Below are positions 9,901 to 16,562 of a stretch of 29,371 bases of DNA, piece after piece; positions within the stretch are counted from its first letter, which is position 1; each line of letters opens with the position of its first letter. The position numbers and the translations under genes are program-made. Under the pieces are notes generated by a model. That model did not search any database. It saw nothing but the letters and a program-made list of their open reading frames with translations, and was not told the DNA's origin. The DNA lies in the IMG/VR virus record IMGVR_UViG_3300004369_000098, positions 1 through 29,371 of that record. One strand, 5' to 3'. The DNA comes from a virus.

Positions 9901-12900
9901 TGATCCAGTCAATTCTTATGGAAGAATAATACCCGAGAAAGATCTTCCAATATTTGATCCCCAGTATAAGGAAAATAACTTCTTTACTGGTGAAGGAGTA
10001 TTTTCACAAACTACATCAGGTAATATTATAAAATGGGATCCTTTCTCATTGCAAATGAAAGTTTCAACAAACAAAAATTTTGAAGTTGGTGAAACTATTA
10101 TTGGAGAGTCTTCAAAAACTGAAGCTCAAATTTTGAGAGCGATTTCTTTTGATTCAATATACAATGTCAAATCTTCTTCAATTGTTAAAAAAGGTTGGCA
10201 AAAAGAAACGGGATTCTTGAATAATGATCTTCAAAGAATTCATGACAATGACTACTATCAATACTTTGCATATTCTATAAAAACTAGTGTTCCATTTGAA
10301 ACTTGGGATAAAAATGTCGATGAATTAAATCACACTTCTGGATTTAAAAAGTTTGGCGATTTACAAATTCAATCATCAACCGAATCTGTTGGCATAGGAT
10401 CCACAGTTGATGCGGAAGTTAGTTCTATTGCAGAACTGGATTCTGTAATCAATACACATTGTAGAACAGACTTTGATATTGCTAGAGAAAATAATATAAT
10501 TATTTCTAATCAATATGCATCCAGTCAAGTAATATTTGATAATATAATTCTTCAGGATTACCTTGAATCTATCGGAAATAGAGTTCTGACTATTGATGAT
10601 CTTGCCCCACAATTTAATAGCAATCCAAGAACTACTCGTTTTACAAATATTGACACATTTAATCTTTCAAATAACAGATATAAAAAGTATATAACTTTTG
10701 TAAATGATTTGGTATATGCTGATGAAAATCAAGTAATGCTTGTATCATTGCTTCATGACAACGATTATGGATATCTAAATCAGTATGGAAAAATTTATAA
10801 TAATAATGATCTAGGATATTTTGATTTTAGTATTGCCGGAACGGAAGGAACTTTAGAGTTTCATCCAGTATTTTATGAAGAAAATAATTATAATATTTCA
10901 TTCTCATCATTATCAGTTGGCGACTTAACAACTTCCGTTGGAGAACAGAGTCTTGGCGATATCGTAAGTATTGCTTCTTCTTCAACAGTGCTTGCAGCAG
11001 GAACTTCAACAGCAACTACTGTTGTTGGGATAGCATCAACATATAGAGCATCCAAAATTTACGTTGTAGTTGGTGCTGAAGATGGATCTTACTATGAGGT
11101 TGATGAACTGGGCATTATCCACAATGATGTAGATGTTACATTTAATAACTATGGCCAATTATCCAATGATGATTTAACTTCCTTTGGATCAACTGGAATT
11201 GGTACATATCATGCATACTTGTCTGGTTCCGAATTGAAGGTTGATTTAACACCAAATGTTGGATTGGCGACAAATCATTATGTAAACACGATCAGAGTTT
11301 CTATTGCCAATACGTCTGCAGTTGGTGTTGGAACTTCCAATATGTTTGATAGTTTTGTTTCATCAAACTTTACAGATATTGCTGCGTCTGGATCGCCAAC
11401 TGCAATTACGGTGGCACAATTCCCATATGATTTTGATGCAGCATATTATATTGCGGTTATTGAAGATTTGACTAATTTAGAATATCAAATATCAGAATTA
11501 GTTGTTCTAAAGAATCAATCAAACGCATATGTTTCTGAATTTGGTTATGTTGAGACAAATGGAAATCTTGGCACATTTACTGTAGATATAATTGGTGATG
11601 ATACAGTATTACAGTTTACCCCAAATACAAGTATTGAAACTTCTGTAAGAATATTCCAGCAAGTGTTAACTTCAATACATAGTCACAATTATCCAACACA
11701 AATTTCTCTAAACAATGGATCAATAACCAGTGGACATGGATCTTATGAAGGTACTTTAGTCGCATCAAGAAAAACTTTCCAATTGACCCACGATGAGTTG
11801 CCAATCTTTGAAAGATATTTCCTTGGAAACGATTCCACAATAGTTGACGAAGATTCTGATCAATTAAAAATTCCATCACATTACTTTACTACTGGTGAAA
11901 AATTAACCTATGAATATACCGATTCCGACAGAGATAGTGGAAATGCTGTTGGAATTGCAACAACGACTATAACTGGTATTGGATCTACAGATAAACTTCC
12001 AAGGACATTATATGCTGTTAAAACAGATGATCTGTACTTAAAGTTTGCTGGATCTGCTGCTGATGCACTTTCAGCTCCACCAAATATTTTAGATATTACA
12101 AGTGTTGGAATTGGAACATCACACATATTAAAATCTAATGGACAAAATGCAAGATCAATAATTGCAATTGATAATGTAATTCAATCTCCAATTGTATCTA
12201 CCGCAATTACAACAACGGTTGGAACATATGTTGAGACTATTACAAATGTGATTACATTATCCGGAATTACATCATTCTTTAGTGGGGATTTGATCGATAT
12301 TGGTGGAGAAACTATGAGAATAGAAACTCTTGGGTATGGTGCAACAAATGTTGCTATTGTACAAAGAGGATGGCTTGGAACCGGTATTAGCACTCATGAA
12401 GTAGGATCATTAATTACAAAATTAGCAGGCAATTACAATATTAGTGGAAACACAATTAATTTTGTCACATCTCCTTGGGGACGAGTTCCATTTACAAATC
12501 CATCAAACAGACCAGATGAGCAAGATTATGTTGGTTTGGACACCGGTTCAACATTTAATGGTAGAGTTTTCTTGAAATCTGGAGATGTCAACAGTTCCGA
12601 GCATACTTATTTCTATAATAAAGTTTTTGATGATATCTCAGATTCCTTTAATGGATCAAATACTGATTTTAGATTAAGATCTAATGGATCCGATATTACT
12701 GGAATTAGTACAAGTAATGCAATTGTACTTGTAAATCAGGTTTTCCAAGGTCCTTCTAGATCAACTCTACCAGTTACTGTAGAAGGAAATTATAGTCTTT
12801 CGGAATCTTCCGGAATTACAACTATAACGTTTAATGGAAGTCAGTCACAATCTTACGATATCAATGCATCACAATTGCCAAGGAAAGGAATAATTGTTTC

Positions 12901-14983
12901 TGTCGGTTCAACTGCAGGATTTGGATATCAACCATTGGTTGCTGCTGGTGGAACTGCAACTGTTTCAATTGCAGGAACAATTAGTGCAATTTCTATTGGA
13001 AATAGTGGTTCTGGATACCGAGAAGGATTGCAAACGGTAAATGTTGGTGTGGCAACATTAAGTGTTGGAACTCCAAATATTGAATTTGTTGGAACTGCTG
13101 CAATTCAAGGTGGACATGTCGTAAGTATTGCAATCACAAATCCTGGATTTGGATATACATCAACAAATCCACCATTAGTATTCTTTGATTCTCCATTGTC
13201 ATATAGTAACTTACCACTTGTTTATAGTTCATCTTCACCAACAGGATTTGGAAGTGGGGCTACTGTTGATGTTATTGTTGGTCAAGGATCTAGTGTTATT
13301 GGATTTGAGATTAGAAACACGGGATATGCTTATGGTCAGGGAGAAATTCTTACCATTGGGGTTGGTGGAACAGTTGGAATTCCAACAAATTCTAGTTTGC
13401 CTTTTGAAGAATTCCAGATTTTAGTGGATAGAACTCACACAGATTCTTTTGCTGGTTGGTCACTCGGAGACCTTCAAGTTATTGATCCAATTGACTCTTT
13501 ATTTGACGGAGAAAGAAAGAGTTTCCAGATCAAGATAAACGATGTTCTAACTTCGATCAGAACACGACCTGGATCACAGATTGATATTCAAGCAACATTG
13601 TTGGTGTTCATCAATGATGTCCTTCAATTCCCCGGAAAGGGTTATCTTTTCCCAGGTGGAAATTTGATAACTTTCCCAGAACCACCAAAACAAGGAGATA
13701 CTTCAAAGATTTTATTCTATAAAGGAAATGATGAGGTCGATGTTATCCTTATTGATGTGTTAGAACCTGTAGAAATTGGAGATGATTTACAATTAATTGA
13801 TGATTCAATCTTCTTAACAGAAGAAAAGAGATTGGTAACAAGTATCCCAGCGAGTGATTATGCAGAGACGAGTATCTACTATAATCCAGGATTAAGCATT
13901 GGTGAGACTTATAGAAGACCAGTAACTTTATGTTATCAAACCGAAGATAAGATTATTAATGGTCAAGAAATTGGGAAGTCAAGAGTCATTTATGAACCAT
14001 ATATTCAACCATCATCAAATATTATCAATAGTCTTGGAATTACTTCTTCCGTTATTTTTGTTGAGAGTGTTAAGACCTTCTTTGATGCAGAAAATGAAAA
14101 TACGATTGGAAACAATAATTATAGAAAGATTGTAGTTACTTCTCAGGACTCTGTATCGGGGGCAGCTGCAACGGCAATTGTTTCTGCTGCAGGAACAATT
14201 ACATCATTTGCCATTTCTGATGGTGGTTATGGATATACAAGTTCCCCAGAAGTAACCGTTTCAAATCCAGTTGGTTTGGGAACAACCTACAGAGCTTCTG
14301 GATCTGCCACAATAACAAATGGAGTTGTAACTGCGATTGACGTTTCTGCTATTGGAAGTGGATACACATCTTCAAATCCACCACAAGTTTTAATAGAATC
14401 TCCAAGCGTAATATCAGAAGTAATAACCAACATTTCCTTTGAAGGTGATTTTGGTGTTATTACTGGCGTCAAGACAGATTCGGTTGCTGTTGCAACAACA
14501 GCATTAGTATTCGATTTGTTTATTCCAACAGACTCTTATTTACGAGATTTAGATATTAACTCTGTTGGAATTGCTACCACTGGAGTTTCTGGAATTACAA
14601 CTGGTTATTACTTTGTGGTTAAAAATTCAAATATTGGTGATGGTGTAACGTCCATTAATGAAGATGGAGAATCTGTCGGTATTGGAACATCCTTTATAGA
14701 TAATATTTACAAGGCTGTTGCGGTTTCTATTGCACAAACCGATGTTCCCGGAATTGGATTGACCTATGTTTCTCAAGTAACTGTAAGTCTTTCAGATTAC
14801 AATAATATTTCTGGAACTGGATTTAGTTCATTCTATGGAGAATATAGTTGGGGTAAAATTTCCAGTCTCAATAGAACAAATCCAAAATCTTTTGTAAATT
14901 ACAATAATGGTCTTGTGGGAATTTCGTCATCTCCAACTGTTCAGAGACTTCTTCCATTAAAACACCAAGATTATACCACATAA
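3926..14983 (+). CDS. gp7: Giant gp7-like baseplate wedge protein with YHYH-like domain and multiple repeat families, 3685 aa
   Basis: This 11 kb gene lies between gp6 and gp8, exactly where T4 gene 7 sits. Residues 1-300 carry the gp7 signature. A PSYVREEFPLLVEFLSQYY helix is followed by DFYSSKGTDSSFK (193 onward), which matches my recollection of T4 gp7 (DFYSTKG...), and then a VGSTLYQ strand region. T4 gp7 is only about 1030 residues and has this module near its C-terminus; here it is at the N-terminus and about 3,300 residues follow. The extension contains two RG/H modules near the start, clusters of GGSGY repeats (6109-7135, 12960-13380, 14185-14400), a YHYH-like domain (residues about 1095-1260), four HxFxTGExVxY units, three tandem 85-residue domains (10672-11671), and paired SFxG domains (12628-13750). 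There is no signal peptide. It probably forms the wedge core plus a large exposed decoration. The gp7 call is firm for the N-terminus, while the role of the rest is inferred. Confidence 0.85.
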   Translation: MSETRVKIGSIIENQVPSYVREEFPLLVEFLSQYYQSLEYQSGPSDIIQNIDKYVKLDNITNLIESTTLTSFVEFYDSTINVESTAGFPDTYGLILIDNEIVTYKSKTSTSFNECVRGFVGTSSYHNTIETDDLVFLDSNVDEHESGSAVSNLSVIFLKEFLIKLKGQISPGFDRKDLYSEVNESLFLKHSKDFYSSKGTDSSFKILFNVLYGDTDSSVIKPRDYLIQPSDAQYYITKDLVVEALSGDPRDLVGSTLYQDDDGFFESAKGTVSKVERILRGEKEYFVVSLDYDQDKDTDTNQELGEFTIHPKTRATSTIGIGKTTIDVDSTVGFPASGKLVVNSATNTQFYIDYSDKTINQFLDCSGITQEISIGKEISLDSYAYAFVGVSTSNLVTVRVTGVLSDLQILDKTYYYEKNDTIQIETLGSKLSDHKANNWFFNVSGRYDVKSVELIDISNYTYKINLYDEHDFVVGDSITIISSDSREFYGQIIPENITSIHHSSVTGFDNKTSFNISGQGELSTNNFYTVRKDVKKVSTTNYSEIEKYSANVQNVYTDLNSNLYVASNSLPAYYNNPLSIIDRSIIFSGSFSGTELVIGSHKFITGDAIVYNPTDDSNKLDLFPGIYFVKVINGTTISLSRSLENIYTENYISVSGTVSSNKFSILQFSNSELIEERVKPQKLIRKLTTPVNDNLDHQTPVGSTGIFVNGVELINYKTNDYIFHGPIERVSTTSPGSGYDVINPPELTISDDLGSGATGVVTVTGSLKRVDIIDPGFDYLEDPIITISGGGGSGATVRANLVEFEHSSQFNSESTSLNVNLTNDTIGFGTYHKFRDSEEIVYNPQGGTVVGGLSTGAKYYISIQDGYTVKLHNTFNDSAVGINTINLTSFGGGIHKLVSTERKKKIGSISVVSGGSGYVSTGSSIAFNIKERIGISTLSGQSFGAVLNPIFRGEITSVSVTSGGDGYGNENIINYDKQPQFTLNSGSGAEVLPVISDGRIKQVFVTNGGSGYNSSPDLVISDSGGVGAILSPVVSGGQLIQVNVIFEGIGYSDGCNIDVIAAGSGAAFEAKISSWNINKVERLIYFNQLSDDDGIIQKSHKDDYGLQYGHAYAPRNLRSAVLAEEYVNEVAIFVPDLKILSGVEIDSSVHSPIIGWAYDGNPIYGPYGFDSNGNVKRMVSGYVQSLSSTRPNTLQYPVGFFVEDYIYTGSGDLDEHNGKFGPTPEYPDGVYAYFCTINSTTDSIGPFQFYRKPVFPYVIGNAYKSKPIDFNFLSNSNQDEIDINKTEWSRNTAPYNFTSSRSYYDFVLDSNKIKKQLSIVKNSTRSGIDSIGIKTGGTNYQIGDQIIFNNTNTGGFGISGKVSLIDGKDITNIGVTTSTLTGVQMIPLAESKQFVGYVTDPHTLINNQLVTFSASGISTSGKISVLNNRLLLTTGIGSTGYTGLVTYFNVSGSLSNILENDIYQILDEDIKILNVDPTSSRIRVLRSYNETQGITTISSGIALTEKTRRINLPFEVSSLSNNLKLDREYYFDPSESIGIGTISGPGIGYTLTFTNPGVGLTQINIPVGSIWIPKHGLETGTELTYFDNGGTAVSISTDGVSSYQLQNNSTVYATKLGDNLIGISTIKVGLGTTGSFVGISTTASLLYFTNVGLGNSHSFKTSYQNTLKGELTTNLVTVSTSSTHGLNVGDSIKVSVLPGIITSLYSGNYNTVSVANTQFSYSILDYPEVSSYTSSDGELKYQTTSRSAYGPIHEISLKSKGLSYKSLPAISSVQSGVGTDAVLIPYGRDIGTINTVELQDIGFDYPSDLSLRPTAIIPQILEVENLVSFDYIGINSVGRNYNIAPDLVVIDTLTRLPNEEVILDYNLGDSNVTILKNAKNLDRNTTTIFPVNNGNGVGISTIRFIPSSEDVIVTLGSSFSNAADFPFAVGDKVLIENVSVGVGSTAKGYNSSSYGYEFFTIVNIDPNIGGIGATVSYNISDRLGSGEIVGNYDPVNSYGRIIPEKDLPIFDPQYKENNFFTGEGVFSQTTSGNIIKWDPFSLQMKVSTNKNFEVGETIIGESSKTEAQILRAISFDSIYNVKSSSIVKKGWQKETGFLNNDLQRIHDNDYYQYFAYSIKTSVPFETWDKNVDELNHTSGFKKFGDLQIQSSTESVGIGSTVDAEVSSIAELDSVINTHCRTDFDIARENNIIISNQYASSQVIFDNIILQDYLESIGNRVLTIDDLAPQFNSNPRTTRFTNIDTFNLSNNRYKKYITFVNDLVYADENQVMLVSLLHDNDYGYLNQYGKIYNNNDLGYFDFSIAGTEGTLEFHPVFYEENNYNISFSSLSVGDLTTSVGEQSLGDIVSIASSSTVLAAGTSTATTVVGIASTYRASKIYVVVGAEDGSYYEVDELGIIHNDVDVTFNNYGQLSNDDLTSFGSTGIGTYHAYLSGSELKVDLTPNVGLATNHYVNTIRVSIANTSAVGVGTSNMFDSFVSSNFTDIAASGSPTAITVAQFPYDFDAAYYIAVIEDLTNLEYQISELVVLKNQSNAYVSEFGYVETNGNLGTFTVDIIGDDTVLQFTPNTSIETSVRIFQQVLTSIHSHNYPTQISLNNGSITSGHGSYEGTLVASRKTFQLTHDELPIFERYFLGNDSTIVDEDSDQLKIPSHYFTTGEKLTYEYTDSDRDSGNAVGIATTTITGIGSTDKLPRTLYAVKTDDLYLKFAGSAADALSAPPNILDITSVGIGTSHILKSNGQNARSIIAIDNVIQSPIVSTAITTTVGTYVETITNVITLSGITSFFSGDLIDIGGETMRIETLGYGATNVAIVQRGWLGTGISTHEVGSLITKLAGNYNISGNTINFVTSPWGRVPFTNPSNRPDEQDYVGLDTGSTFNGRVFLKSGDVNSSEHTYFYNKVFDDISDSFNGSNTDFRLRSNGSDITGISTSNAIVLVNQVFQGPSRSTLPVTVEGNYSLSESSGITTITFNGSQSQSYDINASQLPRKGIIVSVGSTAGFGYQPLVAAGGTATVSIAGTISAISIGNSGSGYREGLQTVNVGVATLSVGTPNIEFVGTAAIQGGHVVSIAITNPGFGYTSTNPPLVFFDSPLSYSNLPLVYSSSSPTGFGSGATVDVIVGQGSSVIGFEIRNTGYAYGQGEILTIGVGGTVGIPTNSSLPFEEFQILVDRTHTDSFAGWSLGDLQVIDPIDSLFDGERKSFQIKINDVLTSIRTRPGSQIDIQATLLVFINDVLQFPGKGYLFPGGNLITFPEPPKQGDTSKILFYKGNDEVDVILIDVLEPVEIGDDLQLIDDSIFLTEEKRLVTSIPASDYAETSIYYNPGLSIGETYRRPVTLCYQTEDKIINGQEIGKSRVIYEPYIQPSSNIINSLGITSSVIFVESVKTFFDAENENTIGNNNYRKIVVTSQDSVSGAAATAIVSAAGTITSFAISDGGYGYTSSPEVTVSNPVGLGTTYRASGSATITNGVVTAIDVSAIGSGYTSSNPPQVLIESPSVISEVITNISFEGDFGVITGVKTDSVAVATTALVFDLFIPTDSYLRDLDINSVGIATTGVSGITTGYYFVVKNSNIGDGVTSINEDGESVGIGTSFIDNIYKAVAVSIAQTDVPGIGLTYVSQVTVSLSDYNNISGTGFSSFYGEYSWGKISSLNRTNPKSFVNYNNGLVGISSSPTVQRLLPLKHQDYTT
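4144..5060 (+). repeat. Two N-terminal copies of the 'VdstvGFp' module in the gp7-like protein
   Basis: Two similar units flank the gp7 core. The first (about 4144-4345) reads STINVESTAGFP, then an LIDNEIVTY strand, then CVRGFVGTSSYHN. The second (about 4877-5060) reads TTIDVDSTVGFP, then a diverged tail lacking the RG-T-H ending. The same unit recurs at 12235-12430 in this gene, at 22790-23010 in the DUF4815 protein and at 27391-27630 in gp15. Confidence 0.7.
6109..7135 (+). repeat. GGSGY repeat cluster A in the gp7-like protein
   Basis: At least five units of about 45-60 residues follow one another. Each has a strand, a turn of the form (G/P)GSGY or GGDGY, another strand, and a GSGA turn. 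Turns are seen near 6128 (PGSGY), 6667 (GGSGY), 6811 (GGDGY), 6946 (GGSGY) and 7067 (GIGY), with a further weaker PGFDY near 6248. The GGY/GSGA alternation suggests a stacked beta-hairpin or beta-solenoid. It ends just before the YHYH-like domain. Confidence 0.8.
7210..7710 (+). other. YHYH-like domain inside the gp7-like protein (about residues 1095-1260)
   Basis: HSPIIGWAYDGNPIYGPYG (residues 1150-1168) and LDEHNGKFGPTPEYPDG (1213-1229) are the two hallmark motifs of the YHYH protein domain, an uncharacterised domain usually seen in secreted or surface proteins. The segment where the family has its namesake YHYH reads YAYF here (from about residue 1231). The family resemblance is clear to me by eye; its biochemical role is unknown. 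Confidence 0.8.
10672..11671 (+). repeat. Three tandem copies of an approximately 85-residue domain
   Basis: Three consecutive units (about 10672-10930, 11042-11307 and 11429-11671) share one plan. It is a hydrophobic strand (KYITFVNDLVY; KIYVVVGAEDG; AYYIAVIEDL), then a SLLHDN, LGIIHND or LVVLKNQ strand, then YGxxxxNxDLGxF, then LxFxPx (FHPVF, DLTPN, FTPNT), and a closing strand. They are separated by Ser/Thr/Ala-rich spacers. Units 2 and 3 resemble each other most. Confidence 0.75.
12628..13750 (+). repeat. Pair of 'DSFxG...VxxNxVxQxP' domains flanking GGSGY cluster B
   Basis: Two copies of a strand-rich unit bracket a second run of GGSGY-type repeats. Copy 1 (12628-12830) reads ISDSFNGSNTDFRLRSNG and IVLVNQVFQGPSR. 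Copy 2 (13484-13750) reads IDSLFDGERKSFQIKIND and LVFINDVLQFPGKG, and ends ILFYKGNDEVDV. Between them are GSGY, FGYTS and GYAYGQG units (12960-13380). This kind of unit is common in phage fibre and baseplate proteins. Confidence 0.6.
14185..14400 (+). repeat. GGSGY repeat cluster C at the end of the gp7-like protein
   Basis: Two clear units occur, turning at GGYGYTSSPEV (near 14222) and GSGYTSSNPPQV (near 14353), separated by about 44 residues. They closely resemble the units in gp14 (GYGYTSLPQV, GYGYTVAPAV), which lie more than 11 kb away in a different gene. Confidence 0.8.
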
Positions 14984-14986
14984 ATA
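14979..14986 (+). promoter_or_regulatory. Candidate T4-type late promoter (CATAAATA) before gp8
   Basis: CATAAATA fits the NATAAATA late-promoter form. It overlaps the stop codon of the giant gene (TAA 14981-14983) and lies 16 bases before the gp8 ATG. It would give gp8 and the following genes a transcript independent of the 11 kb gene upstream. Confidence 0.6.
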
Positions 14987-15002
14987 CATAAAAAACTTTA
15001 AA

Positions 15003-16556
15003 ATGTCTGCAATTATAACAGATCAATTTAGAATCTCAAGTGCAAAGAATTTTGTTTCAGCAGCAAGTTCTTCTGATAATTCATATTATGTATTTGTGGG
15101 TCTTCCAAATGCTACGGACTATAGTCCGACTTGGAATGCCAATCCACCAGCACCAAAAGATAGTTTTGATGAAGAAAATTCGTACTGGGATACTGCAATA
15201 GCACTGAAAAAAATATCACCAGAGAATATAAAGCAAGTAGTTAGAAAAATAACATGGAGCTCTGGAACTACTTACGATATGTATCGTCATAATATAACGC
15301 GAACAAATACATCAAAACCATCTGGATCGACTAATTTATATTCTGCAAATTATTATGTGGTAAATAGCGATTACCGCGTTTATATTTGCATTCAAAATGG
15401 AACGAATCCAGAAAATCCAGAAGGAAGACCATCTCTTGATGAACCAACATTCACGGACTTAGAACCAAGATCTGCTGGGACAAGTGGTGATGGATATGTT
15501 TGGAAATATTTGTACACTATTGCCCCTAGCGACATTATTAAGTTTGAAACTTCCAATTTTATCCCCGTTCCTAAAAATTGGGAAACAAATGATGCGGATT
15601 CTGCTGTAAGAAATAATGCCGCAACCAGTGGCCAAATTAAAATTGTAACAATTAAAGACCGTGGAGTTGGAATTGGAACGGCAAATACAACATACACTAG
15701 AGTTCCAATTAAGGGTGATGGAAACGGTGCCGAAGCTACAATTATTATTAATAACAACTCTAAAGTAGAATCGATTACTGTTTCTAGTGGTGGTTCTGGA
15801 TATACCTATGGAACTGTAGATTTAATCGCAGGAAATGTTCCTACAGGAACAACATCACCAGATTTTGATGTAATTATTCCACCAAAAGGTGGACACGGTG
15901 CAGACATTTATAGAGAACTTGGTGCTAATAGAGCAGTTCTTTATGCAAGAATTGAAAATGACACCCAAAATCCAGATTTTATTACCGGAAATGAAATTTC
16001 TAGAGTAGGAGTTGTTGAAAATCCATATTCTTTTGGATCTAGTTCAATATTGACTGAAGATAAAGCAAGTGCTGTGTATGCGGTGAAACTTGTTGGTGCT
16101 GGTTATAGTACGGCAGTGTTTGAAGCAGATTCTTTGGTATCGCAAACAGTTGGTGTTGCTTCAACTGCTGTTGGTAAGGTGGTGTCATATGATCAAAATA
16201 CTGGAGTTTTAAAATATTGGCAGGACAGAACTCTTGCTGGATTCAATACTGATGGATCAAAGAATGTATCACCAATATATGGATTCAGATTAAATAGATT
16301 TACATCATCTCCTGGTGTCGGTGGAACGACATTGGTGCAGGGTGGAAGTATAAATTTAGCAATTGATGAAAACTTTAATGGCATATCAACCTCAATAAAT
16401 AGTAGGACATATTATTTTGGACAGAATTTTATTAATGGAGTGTCCAATCCAGAAGTTCAAAAATATTCTGGAAATATTATTCATGTAGATAATAGACCTT
16501 CCGTAACTAGATCGTCTAGTCAAAAAGAAGATATCAAGGTAATTTTGCAATTCTAA
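15003..16556 (+). CDS. gp8: Baseplate wedge subunit gp8 with a repeat-bearing insertion, 517 aa
   Basis: In T4, gp8 (334 residues) is a dimeric wedge protein bound to gp7 and gp10. Here the N-terminus (ITDQFRISSAKNFV), the central GDGYVWKYLYTIAPSD (about 162-177) and the C-terminus (VDNRPSVTRSSSQKEDIKVIL) match the T4 gp8 scaffold as I know it. T4 has GDGYVWEYLF and a similar MENRPPI tail. The extra 180 or so residues lie mostly between these anchors. They include a GGSGY unit (near 15788, about residue 262), a KGGHGADIYRELG stretch and an ExVxG-like unit (16123-16240, SQTVGVASTAVGKVVSY). There is a candidate late promoter upstream and six bases to the next gene. The start codon at 15003 is the first ATG and has no strong Shine-Dalgarno. 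Assignment is firm because both ends match. Confidence 0.9.
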   Translation: MSAIITDQFRISSAKNFVSAASSSDNSYYVFVGLPNATDYSPTWNANPPAPKDSFDEENSYWDTAIALKKISPENIKQVVRKITWSSGTTYDMYRHNITRTNTSKPSGSTNLYSANYYVVNSDYRVYICIQNGTNPENPEGRPSLDEPTFTDLEPRSAGTSGDGYVWKYLYTIAPSDIIKFETSNFIPVPKNWETNDADSAVRNNAATSGQIKIVTIKDRGVGIGTANTTYTRVPIKGDGNGAEATIIINNNSKVESITVSSGGSGYTYGTVDLIAGNVPTGTTSPDFDVIIPPKGGHGADIYRELGANRAVLYARIENDTQNPDFITGNEISRVGVVENPYSFGSSSILTEDKASAVYAVKLVGAGYSTAVFEADSLVSQTVGVASTAVGKVVSYDQNTGVLKYWQDRTLAGFNTDGSKNVSPIYGFRLNRFTSSPGVGGTTLVQGGSINLAIDENFNGISTSINSRTYYFGQNFINGVSNPEVQKYSGNIIHVDNRPSVTRSSSQKEDIKVILQF

Positions 16557-16562
16557 GAAATC

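Larger units (their letters stand above)
5726..12136 (+). repeat. Dispersed family of four 'HxFxTGExVxY' units in the gp7-like protein
   Basis: Four units of about 65-90 residues share a plan. They open with HKFITGDAIVYNP-like strands and usually close with a Gly-rich loop and a His (GGGIHKL, LGNSHSF, GIGTSHIL). Copies start near 5726 (HKFITGDAIVY), 6417 (HKFRDSEEIVY), 8645 (HGLETGTELTY) and 11876 (HYFTTGEKLTY). They are protein-level repeats that have diverged at the DNA level, so they are old duplications. The first copy lacks a clear closing His. Confidence 0.65.

Noticed and set aside
13185-13424. 79-codon plus-strand frame inside the giant gene
   Set aside because: Composition dominated by Leu and His from a frameshifted reading of repeat DNA; no ribosome binding site.
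15392-15757. 121-codon open frame on the minus strand inside gp8
   Set aside because: It overlaps a clearly coding gp8 region, and its product has the low-complexity composition of an antisense frame.
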